Positions 15,886 through 22,962 of a stretch of 22,962 nucleotides of DNA are shown here, in pieces. The stretch is taken from NCBI GenBank assembly GCA_919902625.1, contig CAKKRO010000122.1, forward strand, positions 1 to 22,962. Direction: 5' to 3'. Origin of the DNA: Nitrosomonadaceae bacterium (GTDB lineage: Bacteria; Pseudomonadota; Gammaproteobacteria; Burkholderiales; Nitrosomonadaceae). The notes under the pieces are model-generated. The model had not been told where the DNA came from, did no database searches, and saw nothing but the letters and a program-made list of their open reading frames with translations. The number at the start of each line of letters is the position of its first letter. Position 1 is the first letter of the stretch. The translations under genes and the position numbers were made by a program.

Positions 15886-15956
15886 ATAATCTTTCCCTGC
15901 CACTTTTATAAGAATAAGAATTCCAGGTCAATGACAAGTCCTTTAATAATAGTATG

Positions 15957-16463
15957 TTATTTCACACCACATTCGGATGAGATCGCTTTATAAGCGGACG
16001 ATGAGCCACTCAACCCAAAAGTATCAACAGTTGCTGTGCCACGTGCTGACGCACCCTTAACCACCAGAGAATTTCCACGCTTTATGGCATCCGCTATTCT
16101 ATTATCGGTTGCCTCATCAGGAGCCCAGGCTGAATCATCCTGAGTAAAAAGGCGGAAGTTCTGGTTATTGACCGTCACTGTAGCTTCACTGCCAGGTTTG
16201 TATGCATAGCCGGCAATATAACTAAAAACATCTCTACTCTTTTCAGCCGGGCGGTGTGTTATCAAAGCAAATACGTCACCTCGCTTTGTGTAATTCCCTT
16301 CTGTTTTCTTAGGTTGGCTAACCATGTAGCAGACCTTGCTATTGTTTTCCATAAACATATAGGCCGCCCAGTCACCATGCTCTCCAATCAGCTTTGGCTC
16401 TGAAGCCTGAACTGAGCTACACAGCATAAAGACAGCACCAGAAATTATTAATTTTAGCTTCAT
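15957..16463 (-). CDS. IalB-like (invasion-associated locus B family) exported protein
   Basis: A 168-residue exported protein. Residues 1-20 form a signal peptide ending VQA, before SEPKL. The remainder resembles the IalB domain: GEHGDWAAYMFMENNSKVCYMVSQPKK, RGDVFALITHRPAEKSRDVFSYIAGY, and a beta-rich tail with ADAIKRGNSLVVKGASARGTATVDTFGLSGSSSAY. The name comes from Bartonella; the family is mainly found in non-pathogenic alphaproteobacteria and its activity is unknown. Two mature cysteines (KVCYM and the C-terminal ECGVK) could form a disulfide. An AAGG ribosome-binding site is well placed. The gene sits between the arsC-like and DUF2024 genes in the same direction. Confidence 0.8.
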   Translation of the reverse strand: MKLKLIISGAVFMLCSSVQASEPKLIGEHGDWAAYMFMENNSKVCYMVSQPKKTEGNYTKRGDVFALITHRPAEKSRDVFSYIAGYAYKPGSEATVTVNNQNFRLFTQDDSAWAPDEATDNRIADAIKRGNSLVVKGASARGTATVDTFGLSGSSSAYKAISSECGVK

Positions 16464-16539
16464 TTTGGAAACCTTGAATTAGGATCGATACGATTTTAGT
16501 GATTGCTCAAAATCAAGACAGGAATATCTTTGATCTAAA

Positions 16540-16797
16540 TTATTTACAGCCTTCCATCTTGTAAATATAAAAACCATTCCTGTTGATCGCATCAATCACA
16601 TCAGCGGGCGCACTCTGGCTATGGCAGAAGCTACATTCCTTACTGGTGACAACCGCATCACCTTCATCTATTGAAACAAGCCATTGTTTGGCATATTCAA
16701 CAGCTTTCTGATCGTCTTTCACTGCGGTGAATACGTCGAAATGCATTGTATGCCCATCTTTAGCTTTAACATAAGTATCATAAACATGAATTTGCAT
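16540..16797 (-). CDS. DUF2024 family small protein
   Basis: An 85-residue cytoplasmic protein of unknown function that matches what I know of DUF2024: MQIHVYDTYVKAKDGHTMHFDVFTA, then EYAKQWLVSIDEGDAVVTSKECSFCHSQ and GFYIYKMEGC near the end. C55, C58, H59 and C84 are placed so that they could bind a metal, although that is only an inference. AAGGAAAT stands before the ATG. It is not obviously co-transcribed with the methyltransferase about 200 bases upstream; that gap (16798-16994) shows no recognisable element. Confidence 0.78.
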   Translation of the reverse strand: MQIHVYDTYVKAKDGHTMHFDVFTAVKDDQKAVEYAKQWLVSIDEGDAVVTSKECSFCHSQSAPADVIDAINRNGFYIYKMEGCK

Positions 16798-16994
16798 ATT
16801 ATTTTATTTCCTTAAAAAACATGTGAATTACAGTAAGCAGAACATCCTATCAGCATGCCCGTCTATAAGCGAGAAATGATAACTATACCAATTAATCCAT
16901 CAAATCGCCATGAGAATCACTGCCTGAAACACCTGATACAACCCGATAAATCCAGTGTGCAATTCGTTGCTGATCTCTTAGGCATTGTTATTTA

Positions 16995-17666
16995 TTATTT
17001 TTTTCTCGCAACAATGACACCGTCACGCGTTGGATTAATAAATGCATCAAACCCGGGATCATTAAAAATCAATCGGTTATGCGCTATCATCGCTTCGGTC
17101 GAGCCAAGCACAACATCGGTATCGCCCATGGCGACTCGCCCGCTCCACAAAGCATTGTCGGCGATATAGAGCCCGCCTGAACGGATCCTGCTCTTGGCCA
17201 TCTGCCAGATTTCCGGATAAGCCTCTTTATCGACATCGTTATAACAAATATCAAACAAACCGTCTGTCTGTGCAAAAACATCCTGCGCCATACCCACATG
17301 AAATTCTATATGCCTCCATAAAGCAGCAGCGGAAAGATATTTTTCTGCCCGTTCGCGATTCATTGCATCACTATCACTACAAATGACACAACCGTCAACA
17401 CCCACAGCCCTTGCAAACCAGAATGCCGAGTAACCATAGCCACTACCAAATTCAAATACCCGCTTTGCGTTAATCATCTTCGCTTGTATCTCAAGAAAAA
17501 CACCAACCAGGCGGTTAACAATCGGAAAATCTCTCTGTTTCGCCAATTTCTCCATTTCCATTAATACGGGATGATCAGTTTGTCCGATCAAATTCCGCAT
17601 ATAGTTTTCAATAACCGGATTAACAGGAATCAAAACCGATGGATTATCTGTAGCTGGAGATTGCAT
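16995..17666 (-). CDS. SAM-dependent O-methyltransferase, catechol-OMT (Methyltransf_3) type
   Basis: A class I methyltransferase of about 223 residues. SAM binding: RVFEFGSGYGYSAFWFARAV (motif I) and CVICSDSDAMNRERAEKYL. The metal-site segment is FDICYNDVDKEAYPEIW, followed by GGLYIADNALWSGRVA, the counterpart of the D/DN ligands of the metal-dependent catechol and caffeoyl-CoA enzymes. The start is ATG 17666 or GTG 17675; neither has a strong ribosome-binding site. It follows another methyltransferase by about 50 bases at the downstream end of the polysaccharide cluster, so a sugar or aromatic decoration role is possible, but the gene may also be an unrelated housekeeping methyltransferase. 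Confidence 0.85.
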   Translation of the reverse strand: MQSPATDNPSVLIPVNPVIENYMRNLIGQTDHPVLMEMEKLAKQRDFPIVNRLVGVFLEIQAKMINAKRVFEFGSGYGYSAFWFARAVGVDGCVICSDSDAMNRERAEKYLSAAALWRHIEFHVGMAQDVFAQTDGLFDICYNDVDKEAYPEIWQMAKSRIRSGGLYIADNALWSGRVAMGDTDVVLGSTEAMIAHNRLIFNDPGFDAFINPTRDGVIVARKK

Positions 17667-17714
17667 ACCGTTCACTTTTTTCTTCTAAGAAACAGAAAAT
17701 TAATACCCAATTGA

Positions 17715-18719
17715 TTACTTTGTAGCCATTAATACACATTCTTCACCAGAATTTTTATCGGCTCGAAAAACCTGGCTGGCAGCAAGTTGGAACCAGAACC
17801 CTCTCAAAACATCACGCGTAGTGATTAATTGCCGTCCGCCCTGAGTTGTTTCCTCTGATAATAAACTTCTCTGACCAATCCCATCGGCGCCGATGGGTGT
17901 CGTCCAACATTGATTGCGGTCAAAACCTGCTCTTTGTGCCACTTGAATCAAAGTTTTGCAAGCAAACAAATGCAGATGCCTGGGTGGCTCAAGACCACGC
18001 CAAGCCACACCAAACTTGCGGTGACCATAGCTTGCCGCATTGGGGGTCAGCAACACCAGCAAGCCGTTCTCCTTAAGCATCTGATAACAGGTTGTTAAAA
18101 GAGCAATTGGATCATGCACATGTTCAATTACATGACTCATAATCACAACGTCATATTTTTCAGGAGCATTCATTGTTTCAAGCGGCCCCACATGCACATG
18201 GATACCTCTCACTGTGCGCACATATTCGGACGCCACCGGGTCAATCTCCTGCCCCGTCACATCCCAACCCAATGCCTGCATTCGCGCCAATCTTTTCCCA
18301 TTACCGCACCCCACTTCCAATAGCTGGCCCGTTGGAATTTGATCCAGATACATACGTTTGTATCGCTGGCGTTCAACACGCAAGCCCAGCAAAACAATAC
18401 TCATTGTATGCAGAACGGGACGGATTATGCGTGCCAGCCGGGTTTGCTGCGCATTATTTGCTTGGCCATGCGTATAGTAATTCTGATAGGCTTTCCCGAT
18501 CTCACTTAAAACTGGTCGTGGATCCAGCCAGATGAGGCCACAATTAGGATCGGAGCACTGTTTAAAGGTCCACTCCCCCGGCGCGCCAAAAAGATGATCG
18601 ACAAGATTGCGATAAAGCGTCTTTCCATCCTTGCCACATAGGTAACAAACAGATTGTGGTTCAGTGCCGATCGGATCTTTCCGCATTGTAATTTTGTTCA
18701 AGCTCCGCATATCTTCCAT
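17715..18719 (-). CDS. Class I SAM-dependent methyltransferase with cysteine-rich N-terminus
   Basis: A 334-residue protein in two parts. The N-terminus carries four cysteines, C25 and C28 (CYLCG) and C55 and C60 (CSDPNCG), followed by LIWLDPRP, a layout common in methyltransferases of O-antigen and capsule clusters and probably a zinc site. The catalytic domain has LLEVGCGNGKRLARM (SAM motif I at about 136-141), WDVTGQEIDP, the motif YDVVIMSHVIEHVHDP, and LLVLLTPNAASYGHRKFG. The HLHLF segment later is also usual for this group. Located directly after the O-antigen ligase gene, it probably methylates a glycan. The acceptor cannot be read from the sequence. Confidence 0.87.
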   Translation of the reverse strand: MEDMRSLNKITMRKDPIGTEPQSVCYLCGKDGKTLYRNLVDHLFGAPGEWTFKQCSDPNCGLIWLDPRPVLSEIGKAYQNYYTHGQANNAQQTRLARIIRPVLHTMSIVLLGLRVERQRYKRMYLDQIPTGQLLEVGCGNGKRLARMQALGWDVTGQEIDPVASEYVRTVRGIHVHVGPLETMNAPEKYDVVIMSHVIEHVHDPIALLTTCYQMLKENGLLVLLTPNAASYGHRKFGVAWRGLEPPRHLHLFACKTLIQVAQRAGFDRNQCWTTPIGADGIGQRSLLSEETTQGGRQLITTRDVLRGFWFQLAASQVFRADKNSGEECVLMATK

Positions 18720-18738
18720 GGTAACGCCATCCCTTGTT

Positions 18739-18754
18739 AATCTGATATCAGATT
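18739..18754. promoter_or_regulatory. Perfect 16-base palindrome upstream of the methyltransferase gene
   Basis: AATCTGATATCAGATT is fully self-complementary and lies in the 74-base gap between the O-antigen ligase gene and the next start codon. On the minus strand no U-tract follows, so it is not a terminator for this operon. It may be an operator or chance. Confidence 0.3.
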
Positions 18755-18792
18755 TTTATTGGGTTGAAATACGCCTGCTAAATAAAAAATAA

Positions 18793-19983
18793 TCAACGCG
18801 CCTCTCTTTGCCAGCTTATAGCAATCGCTGTAATGATCAGCAATAAAATTTGAGTTCTACTAAAGATGATAAAAGTTTCAGTGAGTCCGGACAGAAAAAT
18901 ATAGCTCACCAAGCCAATCCCCAGTATACCCAAACGATTTCTATTCAATGATTGATACCAGCCCCAGAAAAGGAACAGCAAAGCCAGCATCCCGGGAATA
19001 CCGATATGCATACCGATTTCAATCCAGTCGTTATGATAATGAGAAGTTTTCTGGAACTCCGGCAAATCCTTATAAAGTCCGTTCTTATACGTTAAAATTG
19101 TACTTTCAAAATAGCTTTCAGCCGCTCCTGTGCCATGACCTAACGGGCGCTCAGCAATACCATGCAAGCCGACATCCCACATAGCAAGCCGATACCCCAA
19201 ACTGGAACTGTAGTTACCTTGTTGCAATAGTCTGATATCACTGCTGAATTGAGCCCATCGATCCTGAAAAACAGGACTGCTATAAGCAAAGATCGAAGCA
19301 ATCATCAATATGGATATAGAAACAACCACAAATTTCCTGACCGCCATCTTATAGCGCAAGAAAACCAAAAATAATACGGTTATCAGCGTCGCCAACAGAA
19401 ATCCTCGTCCGCTCTGGTAGAACTGAACTGATATTAATGCAAGCGCAGCAATCCACAGCAATATTTCCAGCTTCTTGGATTGACTCAAGCCGGCCAGACA
19501 AATCACCACGACGACTCCTATCCCGAGCATGGCTGAAAAACTCAGATAAGACATTCCCAGCAGCGGAATACCCTGAACGCCCATAACAAGCCACTGGTAG
19601 ATACCGATGGCCAGAACGCCCCAATAGCTCGCCAGCAACCCGCCTATCACCCACGGCAAGCGTTCTTTATTTAAAAGAGAATAAAATGGTATAAAGATCA
19701 ATAACATGAAGTACTTCAGCCATTTCATCCGTCCATCGACTGGCAATTCACTCCATGACAAGCCGATGAGCAACAGCGTGCATAGCAGAAGAATCGCTTG
19801 TATCAACGGTTCTCCGATTGTCTGCTTAAATCGGCACAACCCGCCATCCATTAACCAGGCTGTTATTAATAGAGGGAAAGAAATAAAATTCAACTCGCTG
19901 CGCCAGAATCCCAAGCAGATAAAGACCAGTGCAAATCTTATAAAGAGTTCGCGCTGTGCAATACTAGCTTGCATGAAACCCAT
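18793..19983 (-). CDS. O-antigen ligase / polymerase family membrane protein (Wzy_C type)
   Basis: A 396-residue polytopic inner-membrane protein with about ten to twelve hydrophobic segments. The large loop between the later helices has the pattern of the Wzy_C domain: YSSSLGYRLAMWDVGLHGIAERPLGHGTGAAES and then TSHYHNDWIEIGMHIGIPGMLALL, whose histidine (HNDW) and upstream arginines are usual in O-antigen ligases (WaaL) and polymerases (Wzy). Sequence alone does not separate ligase from polymerase. It lies between a GT2 glycosyltransferase and a methyltransferase in a one-direction cluster, which supports a surface-polysaccharide role. The start may be 19983 or 19974. Confidence 0.88.
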   Translation of the reverse strand: MGFMQASIAQRELFIRFALVFICLGFWRSELNFISFPLLITAWLMDGGLCRFKQTIGEPLIQAILLLCTLLLIGLSWSELPVDGRMKWLKYFMLLIFIPFYSLLNKERLPWVIGGLLASYWGVLAIGIYQWLVMGVQGIPLLGMSYLSFSAMLGIGVVVVICLAGLSQSKKLEILLWIAALALISVQFYQSGRGFLLATLITVLFLVFLRYKMAVRKFVVVSISILMIASIFAYSSPVFQDRWAQFSSDIRLLQQGNYSSSLGYRLAMWDVGLHGIAERPLGHGTGAAESYFESTILTYKNGLYKDLPEFQKTSHYHNDWIEIGMHIGIPGMLALLFLFWGWYQSLNRNRLGILGIGLVSYIFLSGLTETFIIFSRTQILLLIITAIAISWQREAR

Positions 19984-20041
19984 CCATCGATATTTTTTCC
20001 ATAAACTAATCCTTTAATGGCGAAAAGCTCAGAAGCCGCAG

Positions 20042-21151
20042 CTATTCTGGATTCTGCTTGGTGGATTCTTCTCCCGGAATGGGTCTAACCGATAAATCCT
20101 GCCGGTTATCAGGCAGCAGATCTGCAAGTTCAGGCAATCCCATCTCCCACTGCCGGACTTCCAGCTTACGCACACGGACAAGCAAAGCTAATAATATGCG
20201 CAACAAGGCGGGAACACCGGGCAATATCCAAACTGCGGAAATACGCTTGTCCTCACGTGACCAGCCACGCAACATCAGCTTGATGATCATCTGGATACTT
20301 GCCGGGCTATTACGCAACTGCAGACAAGATAACTGCGGTAATGGCAACGGCGTCAGCCAATGAATGCCACCACCTTGCCGGAACACCCCTTCAATGGCGT
20401 CAGTCAGTTCAACGGGCAGATCAGCCAGGGTGCGGTAGCCTGAAACCAACAGGATATTGCGATGTGCATCAGGATAACGCAAAAGATAAAGTGTGCGATT
20501 GCGCTCTGCCAATAACCGGTAGGATCGGCCGCGTCCAAACGATCCGCCGCTTTTATGATGAATATAGGCACCCGGTTGCAGCCCAATACGCCACCCCTGC
20601 TGATCCAGCCGGCGGCCCAGGTCAATATCTTCAAAATAACCACGGCCATAAATCAGATCAAATCCGCCCATTTCCAGAAAAATATTGCGGCGAATCAGGA
20701 ATGCATAGCCTTTGAATCGATAGGTGGCGATATGCCCGCCGGGGTGACGCAAGTATCGACCATAGTTGGCAGACTTATCATGTATGGGACTGATCACTGC
20801 CAATCGTGGATCAGCATCAAAAGCCGCACATAACAGGGGCAAAAAATTCTCATGAATCTCCGTATCGGAATTAAGCACCAACACCAAATCTGCATCGGAA
20901 CGCGCCACTGCGTCATTAACTGATTTACCAAATCCTTGATTTTTGACTGCGTGATACACCTGAATTTTCTCATAGCCCAGGCTACCAAGCATCTCGCGTG
21001 TTTCAGTATCCGACGCATCATCCTGAATATAAACAGCGCCGATCGATTGACCCAGATGAGTAACAACGGAATCAATGCAACGCTTTGTCAATTCTGGCGC
21101 ATTGTATACGGGTATGACGACATCAACAGACTGCATGGCCAGTTCATTCAT
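20042..21151 (-). CDS. Family 2 glycosyltransferase
   Basis: A 369-residue GT-A-fold glycosyltransferase. Motifs run in order: VDVVIPVYNAPELTKRCIDSVV for nucleotide binding, YIQDDASDTETREML, NQGFGKSVNDAVARSDADLVLVLNSDTEI (the metal-binding N-S-D form of DxD), and GGFDLIYGRGYFEDIDLGRRLDQQGW with the ED catalytic base pair. The C-terminal 120 residues are less conserved and contain a hydrophobic stretch (WILPGVPALLRILLALLVRV) that may attach the protein to the membrane. It resembles rhamnosyl- or other deoxysugar transferases of O-antigen clusters, though donor and acceptor cannot be told. Confidence 0.9.
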   Translation of the reverse strand: MNELAMQSVDVVIPVYNAPELTKRCIDSVVTHLGQSIGAVYIQDDASDTETREMLGSLGYEKIQVYHAVKNQGFGKSVNDAVARSDADLVLVLNSDTEIHENFLPLLCAAFDADPRLAVISPIHDKSANYGRYLRHPGGHIATYRFKGYAFLIRRNIFLEMGGFDLIYGRGYFEDIDLGRRLDQQGWRIGLQPGAYIHHKSGGSFGRGRSYRLLAERNRTLYLLRYPDAHRNILLVSGYRTLADLPVELTDAIEGVFRQGGGIHWLTPLPLPQLSCLQLRNSPASIQMIIKLMLRGWSREDKRISAVWILPGVPALLRILLALLVRVRKLEVRQWEMGLPELADLLPDNRQDLSVRPIPGEESTKQNPE

Positions 21152-21216
21152 AATTAATTGATAACGATCCTGAAGAAATTACTAAATGACACCAATGCTG
21201 GATACACAGACAAGAT

Positions 21217-22485
21217 TTATTTTTTCAGTGCTTGATCTTCCAGTAGCTTAACATAACGAGGTAATACATCCGCGCCCCCCACATCCAGCATTTCCTGCAG
21301 AAAATGCTGGCGATGTTCTTCCACATAAAAAGAATCACAACCAATCGACAGAAATTGCTTAATTGCGTTGTATACATCATCACGGCAGCGCAATTCCGCC
21401 TCCGGCATATACAGCGCAATGGCAGAGCGGCTGGCGTGCAGATAATCTGCGGCCATCACAGGTTTTCTTGCCTTCACCGCTTCAAACACAACGGATGTCG
21501 CCAGATCAATAATGACATCCGCCCATTTCATTAAGTGGACAGAATGTACCGCATCATCCGCCATCGTGACATTAGGCAGTTGACGCAATGTCGCGTCTTT
21601 AGTCAAGGATTGTTTCCATCCGCCACGGGTATGCGGCTTGATGACCAATTCCACCCCAGGAAAAGCAGCAATCATCTGCACAATCTCGCTGACTTCTTCC
21701 CAGAACGTTGTAAAGTTCGCCTTTCTCAGGAACATGACAACCTTAAGCCGGCTGTCCGATCTGACTAACGGGGATGGCGGCAATAATTGATCCAGCCTGG
21801 CCAGCCATTCATCACAATAACGCGGCGACCCCAATACCGCGATCTTATTATCATCCAGCAGTGAGCGAAAACGTTTGGAACACAACTCATTGGGCACGAC
21901 TACCTTATCAAACATACCGGCGGCCAAAAAAGAAGTATCGGGCTTAAGAACCCATTCACCGCGCCGTATCAATTGGCTTGCATGCGGACTATCGCCATGC
22001 GGCAAGGAAACAGTCCCCAAGCCCTTGGCACGCGCCATCGATACCACTATTTCAACCCATTCAACGCATATCGCGGAATTTCTTTCAATCCAATCAAATG
22101 TGATGACCCCTGCATCAACCCCTTTAAAGCTATATGCCAGCAGCCGCTCGGCGGTTTGCCACCAGATTGGTTCACGCCGCTTGGAATCATAAATTTGGGC
22201 CAGCGATCTGACCAGCGGCCCCAGAAAAGAGTACTGCGAGCTGCGCACCAGCAGCAGCATTTGGAAACGCCATCGGATGAACTCGATGGGAGATAGCAGG
22301 TTACGAATATGAACAATACGCACGCCGCTGAGTTTACTTAAAAATTCAATGCGAAAATCTGTCATAAACTGTGCGCTGCCGATCAAAACGACATCGCAGC
22401 AGTGGCCGGAATCCACCCACTTGAATATGACCGGGGTAATGTGATCGATATCGTTATAATGGCGAAGAAAAAAAAGCGCCTTCAT
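21217..22485 (-). CDS. GT-B-like polysaccharide biosynthesis protein of unknown specificity
   Basis: A 422-residue protein I cannot place in a precise family. It opens like a Rossmann fold (MKALFFLRHYNDIDHITPVIFKWVDSGH), has a middle SLPHGDSPH, then PNELCSKRFRSLLDDNKIAVLGSPRY, and a C-terminal half with FPGVELVIKPHTRGG and ADVIIDLATSVVFEAVKARKPVMAADYLH. The pattern PHG, then GSPR, then IKPH, then SSV-FEA resembles CDP-glycerol glycerophosphotransferases and the capsule-synthesis GT-B enzymes, which use a His from a KPH segment and a terminal nucleotide-binding E. No signal peptide or membrane segment is evident. The position between an FkbM methyltransferase and a GT2 enzyme supports a glycan role. 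Function should be left as putative. Confidence 0.75.
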   Translation of the reverse strand: MKALFFLRHYNDIDHITPVIFKWVDSGHCCDVVLIGSAQFMTDFRIEFLSKLSGVRIVHIRNLLSPIEFIRWRFQMLLLVRSSQYSFLGPLVRSLAQIYDSKRREPIWWQTAERLLAYSFKGVDAGVITFDWIERNSAICVEWVEIVVSMARAKGLGTVSLPHGDSPHASQLIRRGEWVLKPDTSFLAAGMFDKVVVPNELCSKRFRSLLDDNKIAVLGSPRYCDEWLARLDQLLPPSPLVRSDSRLKVVMFLRKANFTTFWEEVSEIVQMIAAFPGVELVIKPHTRGGWKQSLTKDATLRQLPNVTMADDAVHSVHLMKWADVIIDLATSVVFEAVKARKPVMAADYLHASRSAIALYMPEAELRCRDDVYNAIKQFLSIGCDSFYVEEHRQHFLQEMLDVGGADVLPRYVKLLEDQALKK

Positions 22486-22537
22486 TTCATGAAAGATTTA
22501 TTAATGATGAAAGAACCGGAGTACACATTTCGACAGC

Positions 22538-22962
22538 TTAAACTCTCTCAAATACCAAACACGTCTCACCCCAGTTCTTCGTAGATCTGCGCTTTACTTC
22601 GAGACCGGCCTGTTGCATTAAGGCAATTGCAGCTTCCTGCTCTTCCGGCGTACCCAGTTCGACAATAACCGACTTCAGGTTAGGATGTGCCAGCACAGAT
22701 TTGGCTCCCTTAAGAATGGCGATTTCAATCCCATCCACATCAATCTTAATATAATTGGGATAGGGAAAACCCCATTGACCGCACAAATCATCCAATGTCA
22801 CACCAAACATACCCTGAGTATGCGTCGCGGACATTTTCATGTGACCGATATCTTCTTTTCCAAACTGGGACCGATTCCCGCCCGGAATGAATTTGGGGAT
22901 ATACAGCTTGGAAAATTCACTGTGCCCGGATACTGCCACACAGTAAGCCGTGATATTTTCTT
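22538..22962 (-). CDS. FkbM family methyltransferase, 5' end missing (partial)
   Basis: C-terminal part of a class I methyltransferase. The frame is open to the window edge: beyond the GTG at 22939 it reads ENITAYC, so that codon is an internal valine (AVSGHSEFSKLYIP follows). Family marks: GVTLDDLCGQWGFPYPNYIKIDVDGIEIAILKGAKSVL (the DVDG segment corresponds to the family DVEG), LKSVIVELGT, and a short tail ending TCLVFERV. FkbM-type enzymes O-methylate sugars and polyketides. About 141 residues are visible of probably 250 or more; the SAM-binding motif I lies outside. It belongs to the same minus-strand polysaccharide cluster, 52 bases before the GT-B-like gene. Confidence 0.87.
   Translation of the reverse strand, partial: ENITAYCVAVSGHSEFSKLYIPKFIPGGNRSQFGKEDIGHMKMSATHTQGMFGVTLDDLCGQWGFPYPNYIKIDVDGIEIAILKGAKSVLAHPNLKSVIVELGTPEEQEAAIALMQQAGLEVKRRSTKNWGETCLVFERV

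Noticed and set aside
16995..22962. Horizontally acquired island with mobile-element borders.
   Set aside because: No transposase, integrase, tRNA, direct repeats or sharp composition change could be seen; the right border is outside the window.

Overview
The window reads as a single chromosomal stretch from a moderately AT-rich Gram-negative proteobacterium. The signs are an MlaA outer-membrane lipoprotein, Coq7 for ubiquinone, an O-antigen ligase family protein, and a yqgE-ruvX-pyrR-pyrB-pyrC' order that matches the arrangement I recall from Pseudomonas and many betaproteobacteria. Protein character (GlcF, a rubredoxin-reductase fusion, IalB-like and DUF2024 proteins next to each other) makes a betaproteobacterium, possibly of the Nitrosomonadaceae, my best guess. 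That is an inference from gene content, not a match I could run. I see no tRNA, rRNA, insertion sequence, phage gene or CRISPR array.

Layout. (1) 1-947, plus strand: the 3' part of alanine racemase. (2) 984-4780, minus strand: a periplasmic parvulin-type isomerase, a YciI-like protein, a rubredoxin/rubredoxin reductase fusion and the MlaA lipoprotein. Gaps are wide, so these are probably separate transcripts. (3) 5034-11711, minus strand: a tightly packed run coq7, yqgE, ruvX, pyrR, pyrB, pyrC', prlC. The ruvX/pyrR and pyrR/pyrB pairs overlap. The pyrC' product has lost the metal ligands of dihydroorotase and is best read as a structural partner of aspartate transcarbamoylase. (4) 11776-13202, minus strand: glcF followed by a 26-codon ORF that starts on its stop codon. 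(5) 13364-15393, plus strand: the classical rpsP-rimM-trmD-rplS operon, closed by a strong hairpin that faces both ways. (6) 15541-16797, minus strand: an ArsC/Spx-family reductase, an IalB-like exported protein and a DUF2024 protein. (7) 16995-22962, minus strand: a surface-polysaccharide cluster with an O-methyltransferase, a methyltransferase with a cysteine-rich N-terminus, an O-antigen ligase/polymerase, a GT2 glycosyltransferase, a GT-B-like protein of unknown specificity and an FkbM methyltransferase cut by the window end.

How the genes work together. Region 3 links the second step of pyrimidine synthesis (PyrB plus its inactive DHOase-like partner), a uracil-salvage/regulatory protein (PyrR) and general housekeeping. 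Region 5 supplies ribosome parts and their maturation factors. Region 7 probably makes and methyl-decorates an O-antigen or exopolysaccharide and continues past the right edge.

No intergenic gap exceeds 300 bases. The longest are 4781-5033, 3768-4009, 2243-2447 and 16798-16994. The first two hold possible hairpins; I see nothing convincing in the last two. Nothing here looks like an undescribed multi-gene system. The points most worth checking are the degenerate dihydroorotase, the coupled 26-codon ORF, the hairpin just upstream of the rubredoxin fusion, and the unassigned GT-B-like protein.
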